Source of the DNA: UBA6115 sp012514225
GTDB lineage: Bacteria; Bacillota; Clostridia; Christensenellales; Aristaeellaceae
DNA: 64,000 nucleotides
Assembly (NCBI GenBank): GCA_036756425.1
Contig: DAIOLC010000006.1
Location: 21,785-85,784, forward strand
Direction: 5' to 3'
Positions 32,440 to 41,177 of the stretch are shown one piece after another (the stretch's first letter is position 1; each line of letters begins with the position of its first letter). The notes below the pieces were generated by a model. The model was not told the DNA's origin. It was given only the letters and a program-made list of their open reading frames with translations, and made no database searches. The position numbers and the translations under genes were made by a program.

Positions 32440-33311
32440 GGAGCGTCATCGTGCCGGCCACCACGGCCAACCTGGGGCCGGGGTTCGACTGCCTGGGCCT
32501 GGCGCTGTCGCTGTACGCCCGCTTCACCTTCGAGAAAACGGATGCCGGGCTTGAAATCGCCGGCTGCCCGCCGGAATTCGCGGGGGAGGACAACCTGGTG
32601 TACCGCGCCTTCCGAAGCACGCTGCAGGAGTTCGGACAGAGCTTCAACGGCCTGCGCATCACGGTTGATTCGGACATCCCGCCCGCGCGCGGCCTGGGCA
32701 GCAGCGCCGCCTGCGCGGTCGCCGGCGTCGTCGCCGCCGCGCTGTACAGCGGGGTTTCCTTAACGCCCCGGGAGATTCTGCAGCGGGCCGCCCGCCTGGA
32801 AGGCCACCCGGACAACGCCGCCCCGGCGGTCTACGGCGGGCTGCGGGCGTCCCTGACGGAGGAAGGCGCCGTCTGGTCCACGCCCTGCCCGGTGCACCCC
32901 TCCCTGCGCTTCCTGGCCCTGGTGCCGGACTTCGCCCTGCCCACCGCCCGGGCGCGCGCCGCGTTGCCGGATGCGGTCAGCCGCGCGGACGCGGTGTACA
33001 ACCTGTCCCGGGCCGCCTTCCTGCTCCGGGCGATGGAGACGGGCGACCCGGAGGCCCTCCGCTTCGCCTTCCGGGACCGCCTGCACCAGCCCTACCGCTT
33101 CCCGCTGATTCCCGGGGGCGGGCGGCTGGCGGCGCGGATGGAAAGCCTGGGCGCGGACGGCTGCTTCATTTCCGGCGCCGGGCCCACCCTGATGTGCGTG
33201 TACCGGGACGCCGCCTTCGCGCAAACGGCGCAGGACGAGCTGAAGAACGCCTTCCCCCGCTTTTCCGCGCTGCCGCTCTCCGTCAGCCAACAGGGCTACG
33301 TCATCGATTAG
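32436..33311 (+). CDS. thrB: Homoserine kinase
   Basis: GHMP-family kinase, 291 aa, phosphorylating homoserine to give the ThrC substrate. N-terminal VPATTANLGPGFDCLGLAL and the ATP loop PPARGLGSSAACAVAGV are diagnostic. The C-terminal ISGAGPTLMCVY matches GHMP motif 3. It starts within the last codons of thrC, so the two are translated together. Confidence 0.96.
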   Translation: MRSVIVPATTANLGPGFDCLGLALSLYARFTFEKTDAGLEIAGCPPEFAGEDNLVYRAFRSTLQEFGQSFNGLRITVDSDIPPARGLGSSAACAVAGVVAAALYSGVSLTPREILQRAARLEGHPDNAAPAVYGGLRASLTEEGAVWSTPCPVHPSLRFLALVPDFALPTARARAALPDAVSRADAVYNLSRAAFLLRAMETGDPEALRFAFRDRLHQPYRFPLIPGGGRLAARMESLGADGCFISGAGPTLMCVYRDAAFAQTAQDELKNAFPRFSALPLSVSQQGYVID

Positions 33312-33344
33312 AATGCCTCGGGCAAACGAAAGGAAACAAGAAGC

Positions 33345-34133
33345 ATGAGCCTGCAATCCCAAGTCGCGCTGGGCATCCTCGTCCCCTTCATCGGCACCAC
33401 GCTGGGCGCCTCCATGGTCGTCTTCCTCCGGGGCGGCATGAAGGACTGGGTGCGCAAGGTGCTCATGGGCTTCGCCTCGGGCGTCATGATCGCGGCCTCG
33501 GTCTGGTCGCTGCTGCTGCCGGCGATCGACAAGGCGGAGGAGCTGGGCAACATCCCCTGGCTGCCCGCCGCCCTGGGCTTCCTGGCCGGCATGGGCTTCC
33601 TGCTGCTGCTGGACACCCTGATTCCCCACATCCACCAGGATTCGGACGAGCCGGAGGGCCTGCCCTCCCACGCCCGCAAGAACACCATGCTGCTGCTGGC
33701 CGTCACCCTGCACAATATCCCCGAGGGCATGGCGGTGGGCGTGGTCTTCGCCGCCCTGCTGGCGGGCAACTCCTCCGTCACCTTCACCGGCGCCATGGCG
33801 CTGTCCCTGGGCATCGCCATCCAGAACTTCCCGGAGGGCGCCATCGTGTCCATGCCCCTGCGGACCGGAAAAACCGGCAAATGGAAGGCTTTCGCGATGG
33901 GCACGCTCTCCGGCGCCGTGGAGCCGCTGGCCGCCTTCTTCACCGTGCTGCTGACCGCCTGGGTAGTGCCCATCCTGCCCTTCCTGCTGGCCTTCGCCGC
34001 CGGCGCGATGATATACGTGGTGGTGGAGGAGCTCATCCCCGAACTGCAGGAGGGCACGCACTCCAACGTCGGCGTCATCGGCGTGGCGCTGGGGTTCACG
34101 GTGATGATGGTGCTGGACGTAGCGCTGGGGTAG
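33345..34133 (+). CDS. ZIP family metal transporter
   Basis: A 262-aa polytopic membrane protein of the ZIP (ZupT/GufA) family. The transport-site helices contain HNIPEGMAVG and QNFPEGAIVSMPL. A His/Asp/Glu-containing loop (IPHIHQDSDEPEG) precedes them. It would import divalent metal such as zinc. GAAAGGA precedes the ATG. It is 33 nt after thrB and may be co-transcribed. Confidence 0.92.
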   Translation: MSLQSQVALGILVPFIGTTLGASMVVFLRGGMKDWVRKVLMGFASGVMIAASVWSLLLPAIDKAEELGNIPWLPAALGFLAGMGFLLLLDTLIPHIHQDSDEPEGLPSHARKNTMLLLAVTLHNIPEGMAVGVVFAALLAGNSSVTFTGAMALSLGIAIQNFPEGAIVSMPLRTGKTGKWKAFAMGTLSGAVEPLAAFFTVLLTAWVVPILPFLLAFAAGAMIYVVVEELIPELQEGTHSNVGVIGVALGFTVMMVLDVALG

Positions 34134-34282
34134 TCCGCCAGGCTGCCGCCTGACACCGCCAGCGCCCGAAAAGCGCCGAAACCCATGGAATACGGGGCGG
34201 GGAGGGAAACCCGCGCACCTGCGCGGGAGAAAAGCGCCGGGCGGCTATTTCGTACCCTTTCTGTATTTCCCCTCCGGGCGGC

Positions 34283-34310
34283 TTGTCCGCCCTTTTCTTT
34301 GCCGTATACT
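34283..34310 (+). promoter_or_regulatory. lysA promoter
   Basis: TTGTCC (34283-34288), 16 bp, TATACT (34305-34310). The TTG start of lysA is 30 nt beyond. Confidence 0.6.
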
Positions 34311-34339
34311 GGCCTTGTTTTGCCAAGGAGGGGAAGGAA

Positions 34340-35575
34340 TTGCCGAATTTTTCCGTGAAAGACTCCGTTTTCGAGGCGGCGGCCGAACGTTTCGGCACGC
34401 CGCTGTACCTGTACGACGAGCGCGGCATCCGCGCCGCCGCCCGCGCGCTAAACGCCGCTTTTGCCTGGAACCGCGGCTTCCGGGAGTATTACGCGGTCAA
34501 GGCCCTGCCCAACCCCGCCGTCCTCAGGATTCTGATGGAGGAGGGCTGCGGGCTGGACTGCTCTTCGCAGGTCGAGCTGCTGCTGGCGCAAAAGGTCGGT
34601 GCCGGCGGGAGCGACATCATGTTTTCCGCCAACGCGATGCCGCCTTCGGAGCTGGGCCTCGCTCGGGCGATGGGCGCCCTGGTCAACCTGGACGACCGCA
34701 GCGACGTGGACACCCTGACGGGCTTCGGCGTGCCGGAGGTGGTCAGCCTGCGGGTCAACCCCGGCGGCAAGGGCGGCAACCAGTTCATGGGCGGCGGGCT
34801 GGACGCCAAGTTCGGATGGATGCCCTCCCAGCTGGAAGACGGCCTGCTGGTGCTGAAGGCCGCCGGCGCCCTGCGTTTCGGCCTGCACGCGATGACGGCC
34901 AGCAACACCCTGCAGGAGGAATACTTCGCCGGCAACGCTGCGATGCTGCTGCACCTGGGGTTGGAATTGGAGCGGAAGACCGGCCTCGCCCTGGACTTCG
35001 TCAACCTCTCCGGCGGCCTGGGTATCCCCTACCGCCCTGAGGAAAAAACCAACGACCTCGCCCTGGCTGGGGAACTGGTGCGCCGGGAATACCGCAAGGC
35101 GCTGGGGGAGCGCGACGACGTGCGCGTTTTCACCGAGCTGGGCCGCCTGTTGACCGGGCCGTCCGGCTTCCTGCTCTCCCGCGTCCTCCACCTCAAGCGC
35201 ACCTACCGCGATTACGCCGGCCTGGACGCCAGCGCTGCCAACCTCCTGCGCCCGGCGATGTACGGCGCCTACCACCACGCCACCGTCGCCGGGCGACGGG
35301 ACGCGCCGCACGACCATGTCTATGACCTCACCGGCCCCCTGTGCGAGAACAACGACAAGTTCGCCGTCCAGCGCCCGCTACCGGAGCTGCGCCTGGGCGA
35401 CCTCGTCGTCCTGCACGATGCCGGCGCCCACGCCCACGCCATGGGCTACCAGTACAACGGCCGCCTGCGCTGCGCCGAGGCCCTGCACACTACGGGGGGC
35501 GGCTTCCGCCTCATCCGCCGGAACGAGACGCCGGAGGACTACTTCGCGACGCTGGTGGAGGGGGAGACAGAGTAA
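34340..35575 (+). CDS. lysA: Diaminopimelate decarboxylase
   Basis: Fold-III PLP enzyme making lysine from meso-diaminopimelate, 411 aa. The PLP lysine is Lys54 (YYAVKALPNP). LHAMTASNTLQEEYF, VNLSGGLGIPY, TELGRLLTGPSG and HDAGAHAHAMGYQYN identify the variant common in anaerobic Firmicutes and Bacteroidota. Start TTG follows GGAAGGAA. With thrC and thrB this forms an aspartate-family patch; the lysine riboswitch at 54.2 kb controls an importer, not this gene, as no L-box is seen here. Confidence 0.93.
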   Translation: MPNFSVKDSVFEAAAERFGTPLYLYDERGIRAAARALNAAFAWNRGFREYYAVKALPNPAVLRILMEEGCGLDCSSQVELLLAQKVGAGGSDIMFSANAMPPSELGLARAMGALVNLDDRSDVDTLTGFGVPEVVSLRVNPGGKGGNQFMGGGLDAKFGWMPSQLEDGLLVLKAAGALRFGLHAMTASNTLQEEYFAGNAAMLLHLGLELERKTGLALDFVNLSGGLGIPYRPEEKTNDLALAGELVRREYRKALGERDDVRVFTELGRLLTGPSGFLLSRVLHLKRTYRDYAGLDASAANLLRPAMYGAYHHATVAGRRDAPHDHVYDLTGPLCENNDKFAVQRPLPELRLGDLVVLHDAGAHAHAMGYQYNGRLRCAEALHTTGGGFRLIRRNETPEDYFATLVEGETE

Positions 35576-35695
35576 AGCGGGGAATCCCATCCCCCGAACC
35601 CCCGGGCAGGGGGACTGCACGCCCGGTTTCCCGGCTTCTGTCTGGTGTGTATCTGGTATTTCCCGGTCCCGTAAACTCATCGTACAGAAGAAGGG

Positions 35696-35779
35696 GGGCT
35701 GGCTGCCCCCCGAAGCCCCCGAATCTTACTTTGCAGCAAGGATATTAATCGCATGAGCCGGCGCTCGCGCGCCGGCTCC
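35696..35779 (+). repeat. Truncated copy (copy E) of the terminator-bracketed element with abutting hairpin
   Basis: The stretch with CTGCCCCCCGAAGCCCCC (35704-35721) then TTTGCAGCAAGG matches the distal third of the element seen complete at 40.8, 49.5, 56.8 and 59.7 kb. It abuts a hairpin GAGCCGGCGC...GCGCCGGCTC at 35756-35779, which terminates the minus-strand FN3 gene. The proximal part and the second hairpin are not recognisable. Confidence 0.55.
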
Positions 35780-35834
35780 CAAAGGCTGCCCCCGCCGGGT
35801 CTTTTCCTGCCGGATGCCGGGGCGGCTGCCGCGC

Positions 35835-36761
35835 TCAGCGCAGCGTGTACACGTGCAGGTAGCCTGACAACGGGCCGTAGTAGGTGTTGGGCGCGATGCG
35901 GCGATAACCCCGGACGGCCAGGTAGAAGCTTTTGCCGGTGGTCAGCCCGGTGACGGTCATGCCGGTCGCCGCGGTGGTGCGCACGGCGCGCATGTTGGTC
36001 GGGGCGGTGCCCACATAAACCTGGTATCCGGTGGCGCCGGGGACGGCCGTCCAGGACATATGGACCCGCTCCGTGCCGGTCGCAATCAGGCTTTTGATGG
36101 CCGGCTTCGCCAGCGGGATGCCGGCGTAGGCGCCGGAGAACTTGCCGGAGACCACGCGATAGCTCTCGATCATGTTGTAGGCGCGGACTTTGTAGAAGTA
36201 TTGGGTGCCGGGGGTCAGGCCGGAGTTGACAAATCGCGAGGCAGTCGGCGTACCGACGAGGGTATAGGCGCCCAGCCGTGAAAGGCCGCGCCAGACCTCG
36301 TAGCCATCGGCGCCCGCGATGTCGTTCCAGTCCAGCAGCAGCTGGGTGCCGTAAACGCTGTAGGCGGACACCTGGGAAATCCTGGGCGAGGGGCGCAGGG
36401 ACACCGTGATTGTATTGTAGGTTTGGAGCCTGATATGGGATAAGTCCCCTTCGTCATACACCCACGCTTCCCCGTAGTAGTTGCCGGGACGCCAGGTCGG
36501 ATAGCCGAAATTCCTCAAGTTGGGAATGTAGTACGCGTGCCAGAAGGTCCTGGCGCCGTTGAGGTAAATCCAGTAGGCGTAGCTGTAGGGGCCGACGCCC
36601 GACTCGTTGCTGACCGAGAAGGTAATCGTATCGCCGACGTAGGCGGGGGACGGGGCGGTGTAGGCGACGCTGGCGGTCACCATGTCCGCCGGCGGGGCTG
36701 TCGGGGGAACGGCGGCCGCCAGCAGCAGGGCGACCAGCAGGACGGAAAGGAACCGTTTCAT
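35835..36761 (-). CDS. Exported FN3-domain protein (paralogue 1)
   Basis: A 308-aa exported protein: signal peptide (about 1-25), an N-terminal beta domain shared by all four paralogues (YVGDTITFSVSNESGVGPYS, about 36-115), then two fibronectin type III domains (about 120-215 and 220-308). These carry the motifs ADGYEVWRG-SRLGAYTLVG, LTPGTQYFYKVRAY and MTVTGLTTGKSFYLAVRGY. There is no catalytic domain or sorting signal. Probably a secreted adhesin-like or wall-associated protein. It has its own leader of more than 100 nt and a possible TATAAT at 36904-36899 (minus). Confidence 0.82.
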   Translation of the reverse strand: MKRFLSVLLVALLLAAAVPPTAPPADMVTASVAYTAPSPAYVGDTITFSVSNESGVGPYSYAYWIYLNGARTFWHAYYIPNLRNFGYPTWRPGNYYGEAWVYDEGDLSHIRLQTYNTITVSLRPSPRISQVSAYSVYGTQLLLDWNDIAGADGYEVWRGLSRLGAYTLVGTPTASRFVNSGLTPGTQYFYKVRAYNMIESYRVVSGKFSGAYAGIPLAKPAIKSLIATGTERVHMSWTAVPGATGYQVYVGTAPTNMRAVRTTAATGMTVTGLTTGKSFYLAVRGYRRIAPNTYYGPLSGYLHVYTLR

Positions 36762-36991
36762 TTCTACCTCCCATCGGGTTAGGGCGTGCGCCGTCCGGGA
36801 CGGCGCCTTACAAGAGCGTATCGGCGGGTCGGTCAGACGTGGAGTTCTGCCGCGCAATTCCCCGGGCACTCGGCGGGCGGCGCGGTTTTTGTTTTGGCAT
36901 TATATCCGGCGCCGGCGGTTTCAAACATCCGGGACGGTTCGCGCCGGAGCGTTCGCGGCGGTGGTTTCCGCCCTTGGGAACCCAAACGGAA

Positions 36992-37011
36992 ACGCCGGCT
37001 TTCGCCGGCGT
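36992..37011 (-). terminator. Terminator hairpin after FN3 paralogue 2
   Basis: Perfect 20-nt palindromic stem-loop ACGCCGGC-TTTC-GCCGGCGT just downstream of the stop of the gene at 37038-37961. Confidence 0.65.
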
Positions 37012-37037
37012 CGTTTCCGGGGACAGGTCGCTAAATG

Positions 37038-37961
37038 CTACCTCAGCGTCTGCACGAAGCGGTAGTCCGACTGCGGCCCGTAGTAGGTGTTGGGCGCGAT
37101 GCGGCGGTAGGCCTTGACGGCGAGGTAGAAGTTGCGCCCGGTGGTCAGCCCGGTGACGGTCATGCTGGTGGCGGCGGTGGTGCGCACCGCGTTCATGTAG
37201 TAGGGGCTGGTGCCAAGGAAAATCTGGTAGCCGGTGGCGCCGGGCACATAGCTCCAGGACATGAACACGCGCTCCCGCCCCGTGGGATACAGGGAGTAGA
37301 CGGTCGGCTTGCCGATGGGGATGCCGGCGTAGGCGCCGGAAAAGCTGCCGGACACGCGCCGAACGCCGCCGACCCAGTTGAAGGTGCGGATTTTGAAGAA
37401 GTACTGGGTGCCGGGGGTCAGCCCGTAGCTGTAGAAATAGGAATTGGTGGTCGTCGCGACGAGGGTGTAGGCGCCCAGGCGGGAGAAGCCGCGCCAGACC
37501 TCGTAGCCGTCCGCGCCGTAGATGTCGTTCCAGTCCACGTACAGGCTGTTGCCCGAGGTGCCGTTGGAGGACACCTGGTAGACCACCGGCGAAGGCCGCA
37601 GGTAGACGGGGATGAAGGAGGACAGCCTGGTGATGGCGTTGCCGGTCCCGGCGTCAAAGACCCAGGCTTTCACGCGGAAGCTGCCGGCTTCCGGCGCGTA
37701 CCAGTAGTAGTCCCACAGGCCCTCGTGGTAGGTGGAGTCGTATTTGTACAGCGAGTAGCCGCGGTAGATGTCCCAGGAGTAGGAATAGGGGCCGACGCCG
37801 AACACGTTTTGCACCCACCAGTTGAGCTGGTCGCCCACGTAGGCGGAGCTGGGGGAGGCGTAGACGCTCGCTTCGGTAATCATCCGGGCGGGGGCGGCCG
37901 CAAGGGGAAGGAGGCCCAGCATCAGCAGGGCACACAGGGTGATGGACAGCCATCTTTTCAT
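37038..37961 (-). CDS. Exported FN3-domain protein (paralogue 2)
   Basis: A 307-aa exported protein with the same plan as its neighbours: signal peptide (about 1-25), Tyr/Trp-rich N-terminal domain (YVGDQLNWWVQNVFGVGPYS), and two FN3 domains with the ADGYEVWRGFSRLGAYTLVA and MTVTGLTTGRNFYLAVKAYR motifs. It is very similar to paralogue 1 in the FN3 part, which points to local duplication. It has its own promoter (TTGACA 38067-38062, 17 bp, TATGAA 38044-38039, minus strand) and terminator, so the array is not one operon. Confidence 0.82.
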   Translation of the reverse strand: MKRWLSITLCALLMLGLLPLAAAPARMITEASVYASPSSAYVGDQLNWWVQNVFGVGPYSYSWDIYRGYSLYKYDSTYHEGLWDYYWYAPEAGSFRVKAWVFDAGTGNAITRLSSFIPVYLRPSPVVYQVSSNGTSGNSLYVDWNDIYGADGYEVWRGFSRLGAYTLVATTTNSYFYSYGLTPGTQYFFKIRTFNWVGGVRRVSGSFSGAYAGIPIGKPTVYSLYPTGRERVFMSWSYVPGATGYQIFLGTSPYYMNAVRTTAATSMTVTGLTTGRNFYLAVKAYRRIAPNTYYGPQSDYRFVQTLR

Positions 37962-38038
37962 TTTGCACCTCCAGGCGGTTGCGAATCGGGAAGGGGAGGG
38001 AAGGGTCGGTCGGTCAGCCGGGGGATGCCTCTGCGTTA

Positions 38039-38067
38039 TTCATATAACCGATTTCGGCCGGTGTCAA
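38039..38067 (-). promoter_or_regulatory. Promoter of FN3 paralogue 2
   Basis: TTGACA (38067-38062), 17 bp, TATGAA (38044-38039) on the minus strand. Confidence 0.6.
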
Positions 38068-38108
38068 GCAACGCAGCCGCGCGGCGCATGGAAAGCCTGG
38101 AAATGAAA

Positions 38109-38130
38109 GGGGCCGGCAGATGCCGGCCCC
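38109..38130 (-). terminator. Terminator hairpin after FN3 paralogue 3
   Basis: Perfect 10-bp stem GGGGCCGGCA/TGCCGGCCCC with a 2-nt centre, followed on the minus strand by TTTCATTT. Confidence 0.75.
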
Positions 38131-38147
38131 GGTGCCCCGAAGGGGTG

Positions 38148-39080
38148 TCAATAGATGGTCTTGTAGACAGACCAGGTGTTCGACGCCGGCCCGTAGTAGT
38201 TCCGGGGATAGAGCTGGCGGTAGGGCAGGACGTAGAAGTAATGCGTGCGGCCGGGGGTGATGCCCGTGATGATGGCCGAGGTGGAGGTCACCGTGCGGAT
38301 GTGGGCATAGGTGCCGTACAGGCTGTAGCCCCTGTAAATCCGGTAGGCGCTGGCGCCGGTCACCCGGCTGAAGGACAGGGTGACCCGGTCCCGGCCGGAA
38401 TTGTACAGCGAGTAGATGGTGGGCTTCGCCAGCGGGATGACCGGGTAAGCGGCGGAGAACTTGCCGGAGGGCACCCGGACGCCGTCGACCCAGTTGTAGG
38501 TGCGCACCTTGTAGAAATACTGGACGCCGGGAATCAGGCCGTAGTTGTAGAACCGGTCGCTGGTCGTCGTGCCGACCAGGCTGTAGCCGCCGAAGCGGGT
38601 GCGGCTGCGGTGCACTTCGTAGCCGTCCGCGCCGGAGACGTGGTACCACTCGAAATAAGCGCTGTTCCCGCTGGTGCCGTTGTAGGTCAGCGTGTAGAAT
38701 CGCGGCGCGTTGCGCAGGTAGACGGGCACGAAGGCGCTCAGCCCCGTGATGTAGTTGCCCGTGCCGTTGTCCCAGATCCAGACCTTGGCGCGGAAAGTGC
38801 CGGAGCTGTCGGCGGTCCAGTAAAAGTCCCACAGGTTCTCGTGGTACACCGAGTCGTATTCGTACAGCTTATAGCCTTTGTAGATGTCGTAGGAATAATC
38901 GTAGGGGCCGATGCCGTCCCTGTTGGAGACCCACCAGTTGATTTCGTCGCCGACGTACATGGGGGAATCATACCAGGTGTTGATGGTGGCGCTGGTAATC
39001 ATTTTCGCCGGCTGGCTGGCCAGCGGCAGCAGGCCCAGCAGCAGCAGGGCGCACAAGGCGACCGTCAGGAACCGTTTCAT
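38148..39080 (-). CDS. Exported FN3-domain protein (paralogue 3)
   Basis: A 310-aa exported protein: signal peptide (about 1-23), N-terminal domain (YVGDEINWWVSNRDGIGPYD) and two FN3 domains. The FN3 part is more diverged than in paralogues 1 and 2 (VSGADGYEVHRSRTRFGGYS, GASAYRIYRGYSLYGTYAHI). AGGAGGAAG precedes the ATG. Unusually Tyr-rich. Function unknown; probably a secreted surface protein. Confidence 0.82.
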   Translation of the reverse strand: MKRFLTVALCALLLLGLLPLASQPAKMITSATINTWYDSPMYVGDEINWWVSNRDGIGPYDYSYDIYKGYKLYEYDSVYHENLWDFYWTADSSGTFRAKVWIWDNGTGNYITGLSAFVPVYLRNAPRFYTLTYNGTSGNSAYFEWYHVSGADGYEVHRSRTRFGGYSLVGTTTSDRFYNYGLIPGVQYFYKVRTYNWVDGVRVPSGKFSAAYPVIPLAKPTIYSLYNSGRDRVTLSFSRVTGASAYRIYRGYSLYGTYAHIRTVTSTSAIITGITPGRTHYFYVLPYRQLYPRNYYGPASNTWSVYKTIY

Positions 39081-39433
39081 GTCGAGCTTCCTCCTTCGTT
39101 TGTCATCATCAAATATGTAAAACGCCTTGAGCGCGCGTTGAACAACCTGCGGAACGGGAACCCGCCTTCCCTGGGGGCGGGCATACGGCGGTGCATGGGT
39201 CAAGACATTCAATCCGTTGATGATATGGTTGTTGATATCATAGGGCAAGGAACTGGGAAATTCAAGTGCGATTCAGACAAAATAACCGGACATTTTTTTA
39301 TCGGATGTTGAAATCGCATATTTGTGTGGGACAAACCAAGCCGGATGTGCGCAGGGGCAGGTTCCCTCCGCGAACCGAGCCGCCCCCGATGGGGAGCGGA
39401 AAGCGCCGATTGCCTTCTGCGCCGGCCCGGCGC
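39081..39433. other. Intergenic, AT-richer, no gene seen
   Basis: About 350 bp, clearly lower in GC than the rest of the window, containing ATGATATGG and TTGATATCA-like stretches at 39220-39240 and an A/T run at 39290-39300. It probably holds the promoter of FN3 paralogue 3 (reading minus). A GC hairpin (39419-39433) directly follows the phosphofructokinase stop. No open frame worth annotating. Confidence 0.5.
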
Positions 39434-40711
39434 CTAAAAGCCGCAGGGGGTGTAGGCCGGCAGCTTTTTTTCCAGATGGCTCAGGTTCAGCCGGGCGAAG
39501 CGGGGCAGGCCGTCCTCCACCTCCATGAAGGCCGGGACGCCGCCGATGAGGGGCCGGGCGTATCGGATAAACCCGTCCGTCACGTCCGTTCCGCCCGGGG
39601 CGACCCAATCCGGCGGCAGCCTGCGCGCGGCGTTGGCCACCGCCTCCAGCGGCACGTGGCCGTAGCGGACTGCGTAGGGCGCGTCCGACACCCGCAGGAT
39701 GGTCGCCATCCGTCCGGACACGCCGGAGAGTGCGTACTGCACGGCGTTTCTTCCCAGCTCGTACGCCTCCTCCCGGTCCACGTCCGAGGCTTCCAGCGAC
39801 ACGCAGCGCTGCAGCACCCCGGGCACCTGGCCGGTGGCCTGCCCGCGCACGGGCAGCTTGCGGCTGTTGAGGAGGTTGACCACCGTCTGCGCCGCGGTGG
39901 TCTTGCTGGCCCCGTATTCCACGTGGCCGAAGCCGTCCACCTTGTGGCTGTCCGCGTCCGTCATCAGGCTTTCGGGCACCACGGCGATGACTCGGCCCCG
40001 GCGCCTCAGCCCGTCGCTGATGAGGTCGCACACCGCCTCGGCGCTGTGGCCGGCTTCCGGCAGGAACAGCATCAGGGGAAATTCCCGTCCCGGGTCGCCC
40101 AGTCGCGCCGCGGCGGTGATGAAGCCCGAATCCCGGCCCATCGCCTGCAGCACGCTCACGCACTCCGAGGGGCGCATCGCGCGGTTCTCCTCCTCCACGT
40201 TGCGGATCAGGTTGGCCCAGTACCGGGCGCAGCTGCCGTAACCCGGCGTGTGGTCGATCAGCGTGCGCGCCTCGTCGCCCAGGTCGTTGTCGATGGTCTT
40301 GGGCACGCCCACCACCCGCAGGGGGTAGCCCTGGGCCTTTGCCAGCTGCTCCACCTTGTGCGCGGTGTCCATGGAGTCGTTGCCGCCGATGTAGAAAAAG
40401 TATTCCACGCTGTGCGCACGGAATACGTCCAGGATGCGCCGGTAGTCCGCCTCGTAGCCGTCCTTCAGCTTGTAGCGGCAGGAGCCGGCCGCCGCGGCGG
40501 GCGTGTGGCGCAGCCGCCGCAACTCATCCTTTGGCTGCGCGCCCAGGTCGAACAATTCCTCCAGCAGCACGCCCTCCACCCCGTGGTGGGCGGCGAGCAC
40601 GCCCCCCAGGTCAGGGGAGGCGAGGCAGGCCTCGGCCACCCCCGCGAGCGACGCGTTGATGACCGGCGAGGGCCCGCCGGACTGGGCGACCAGCGCCTTG
40701 GGCTTGGGCAT
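39434..40711 (-). CDS. 6-phosphofructokinase, probably PPi-dependent type
   Basis: A 425-aa PFK-family enzyme. QSGGPSPVINASLAG at the N-terminus, the phosphate-donor loop IGGNDSMDTA, the catalytic PKTIDNDL and the substrate loop QAMGRDSGFI are present. The second residue of the GGxDS loop is Asp, as in pyrophosphate-dependent enzymes, where it blocks ATP binding; ATP enzymes have GGDGS. It makes fructose-1,6-bisphosphate reversibly in glycolysis. It has its own extended -10 (TGCTACAAT, TACAAT at 40772-40767, minus). Confidence 0.88.
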   Translation of the reverse strand: MPKPKALVAQSGGPSPVINASLAGVAEACLASPDLGGVLAAHHGVEGVLLEELFDLGAQPKDELRRLRHTPAAAAGSCRYKLKDGYEADYRRILDVFRAHSVEYFFYIGGNDSMDTAHKVEQLAKAQGYPLRVVGVPKTIDNDLGDEARTLIDHTPGYGSCARYWANLIRNVEEENRAMRPSECVSVLQAMGRDSGFITAAARLGDPGREFPLMLFLPEAGHSAEAVCDLISDGLRRRGRVIAVVPESLMTDADSHKVDGFGHVEYGASKTTAAQTVVNLLNSRKLPVRGQATGQVPGVLQRCVSLEASDVDREEAYELGRNAVQYALSGVSGRMATILRVSDAPYAVRYGHVPLEAVANAARRLPPDWVAPGGTDVTDGFIRYARPLIGGVPAFMEVEDGLPRFARLNLSHLEKKLPAYTPCGF

Positions 40712-40812
40712 GGCGGCACTTCCTTTCCGCGCCGGCGGCCGCCGGCAGGGCTTTGTTTTCCGCGTTATTGTAGCACAGCCGGACGGGCTTTGCGCGGGAG
40801 GTGAAACGCAAA

Positions 40813-41049
40813 AGCCCGGGGGATTTCATCCCCCCGGGCTCGGGCTTTCAATAAACCTTACTACAGACTTTGATGCAGGGGGCTTCGGGGGGCGGCAGCC
40901 CACCGATTACAATCGTGTCGTCCGGCTCTGCCGGACGCGCGGGGCGTTTTCGCGAACAGCGAAAACATTCCGCAGCAATCCTTCGAATCGAAAAAGGTCC
41001 GCGGACCTTTTTCGACAGTCTGAGCCCGGGGAATTTCATCCCCCGGGCT
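40813..41049 (+). repeat. Terminator-bracketed element, copy A
   Basis: Left hairpin AGCCCGGGGG...CCCCCGGGCT (40813-40840), core of about 180 bp, right hairpin AGCCCGGGG...CCCCGGGCT (41023-41049). The two hairpins even share the loop ATTTCAT. The core holds hairpins CGTCCGGCTCTGCCGGACG and GTTTTCGCGAACAGCGAAAA and a perfect 28-bp palindrome at 40988-41015 with arms TCGAAAAAGGTCCG. ACAGTCTGA precedes the right hairpin. Core orientation is the same as copy B and opposite to C and D. Confidence 0.85.
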
Positions 41050-41177
41050 TGGCTCTTGAATCCCTGCCCAGACAGGGCTTCATGCATGGATGGCATCGCT
41101 TGCCGCAGCTTGCGGCATAGAGGCAAATCATCGCCGCCCTTCTGGCTGGGGCATAGCGCCGCCGCCCTGGGGCTGTG

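Noticed and set aside
34340..35575. Carboxynorspermidine decarboxylase instead of LysA.
   Set aside because: The HAMTASNTLQEEYF and AHAHAMGYQYN segments and length fit the anaerobe-type diaminopimelate decarboxylase; there is no polyamine gene nearby.
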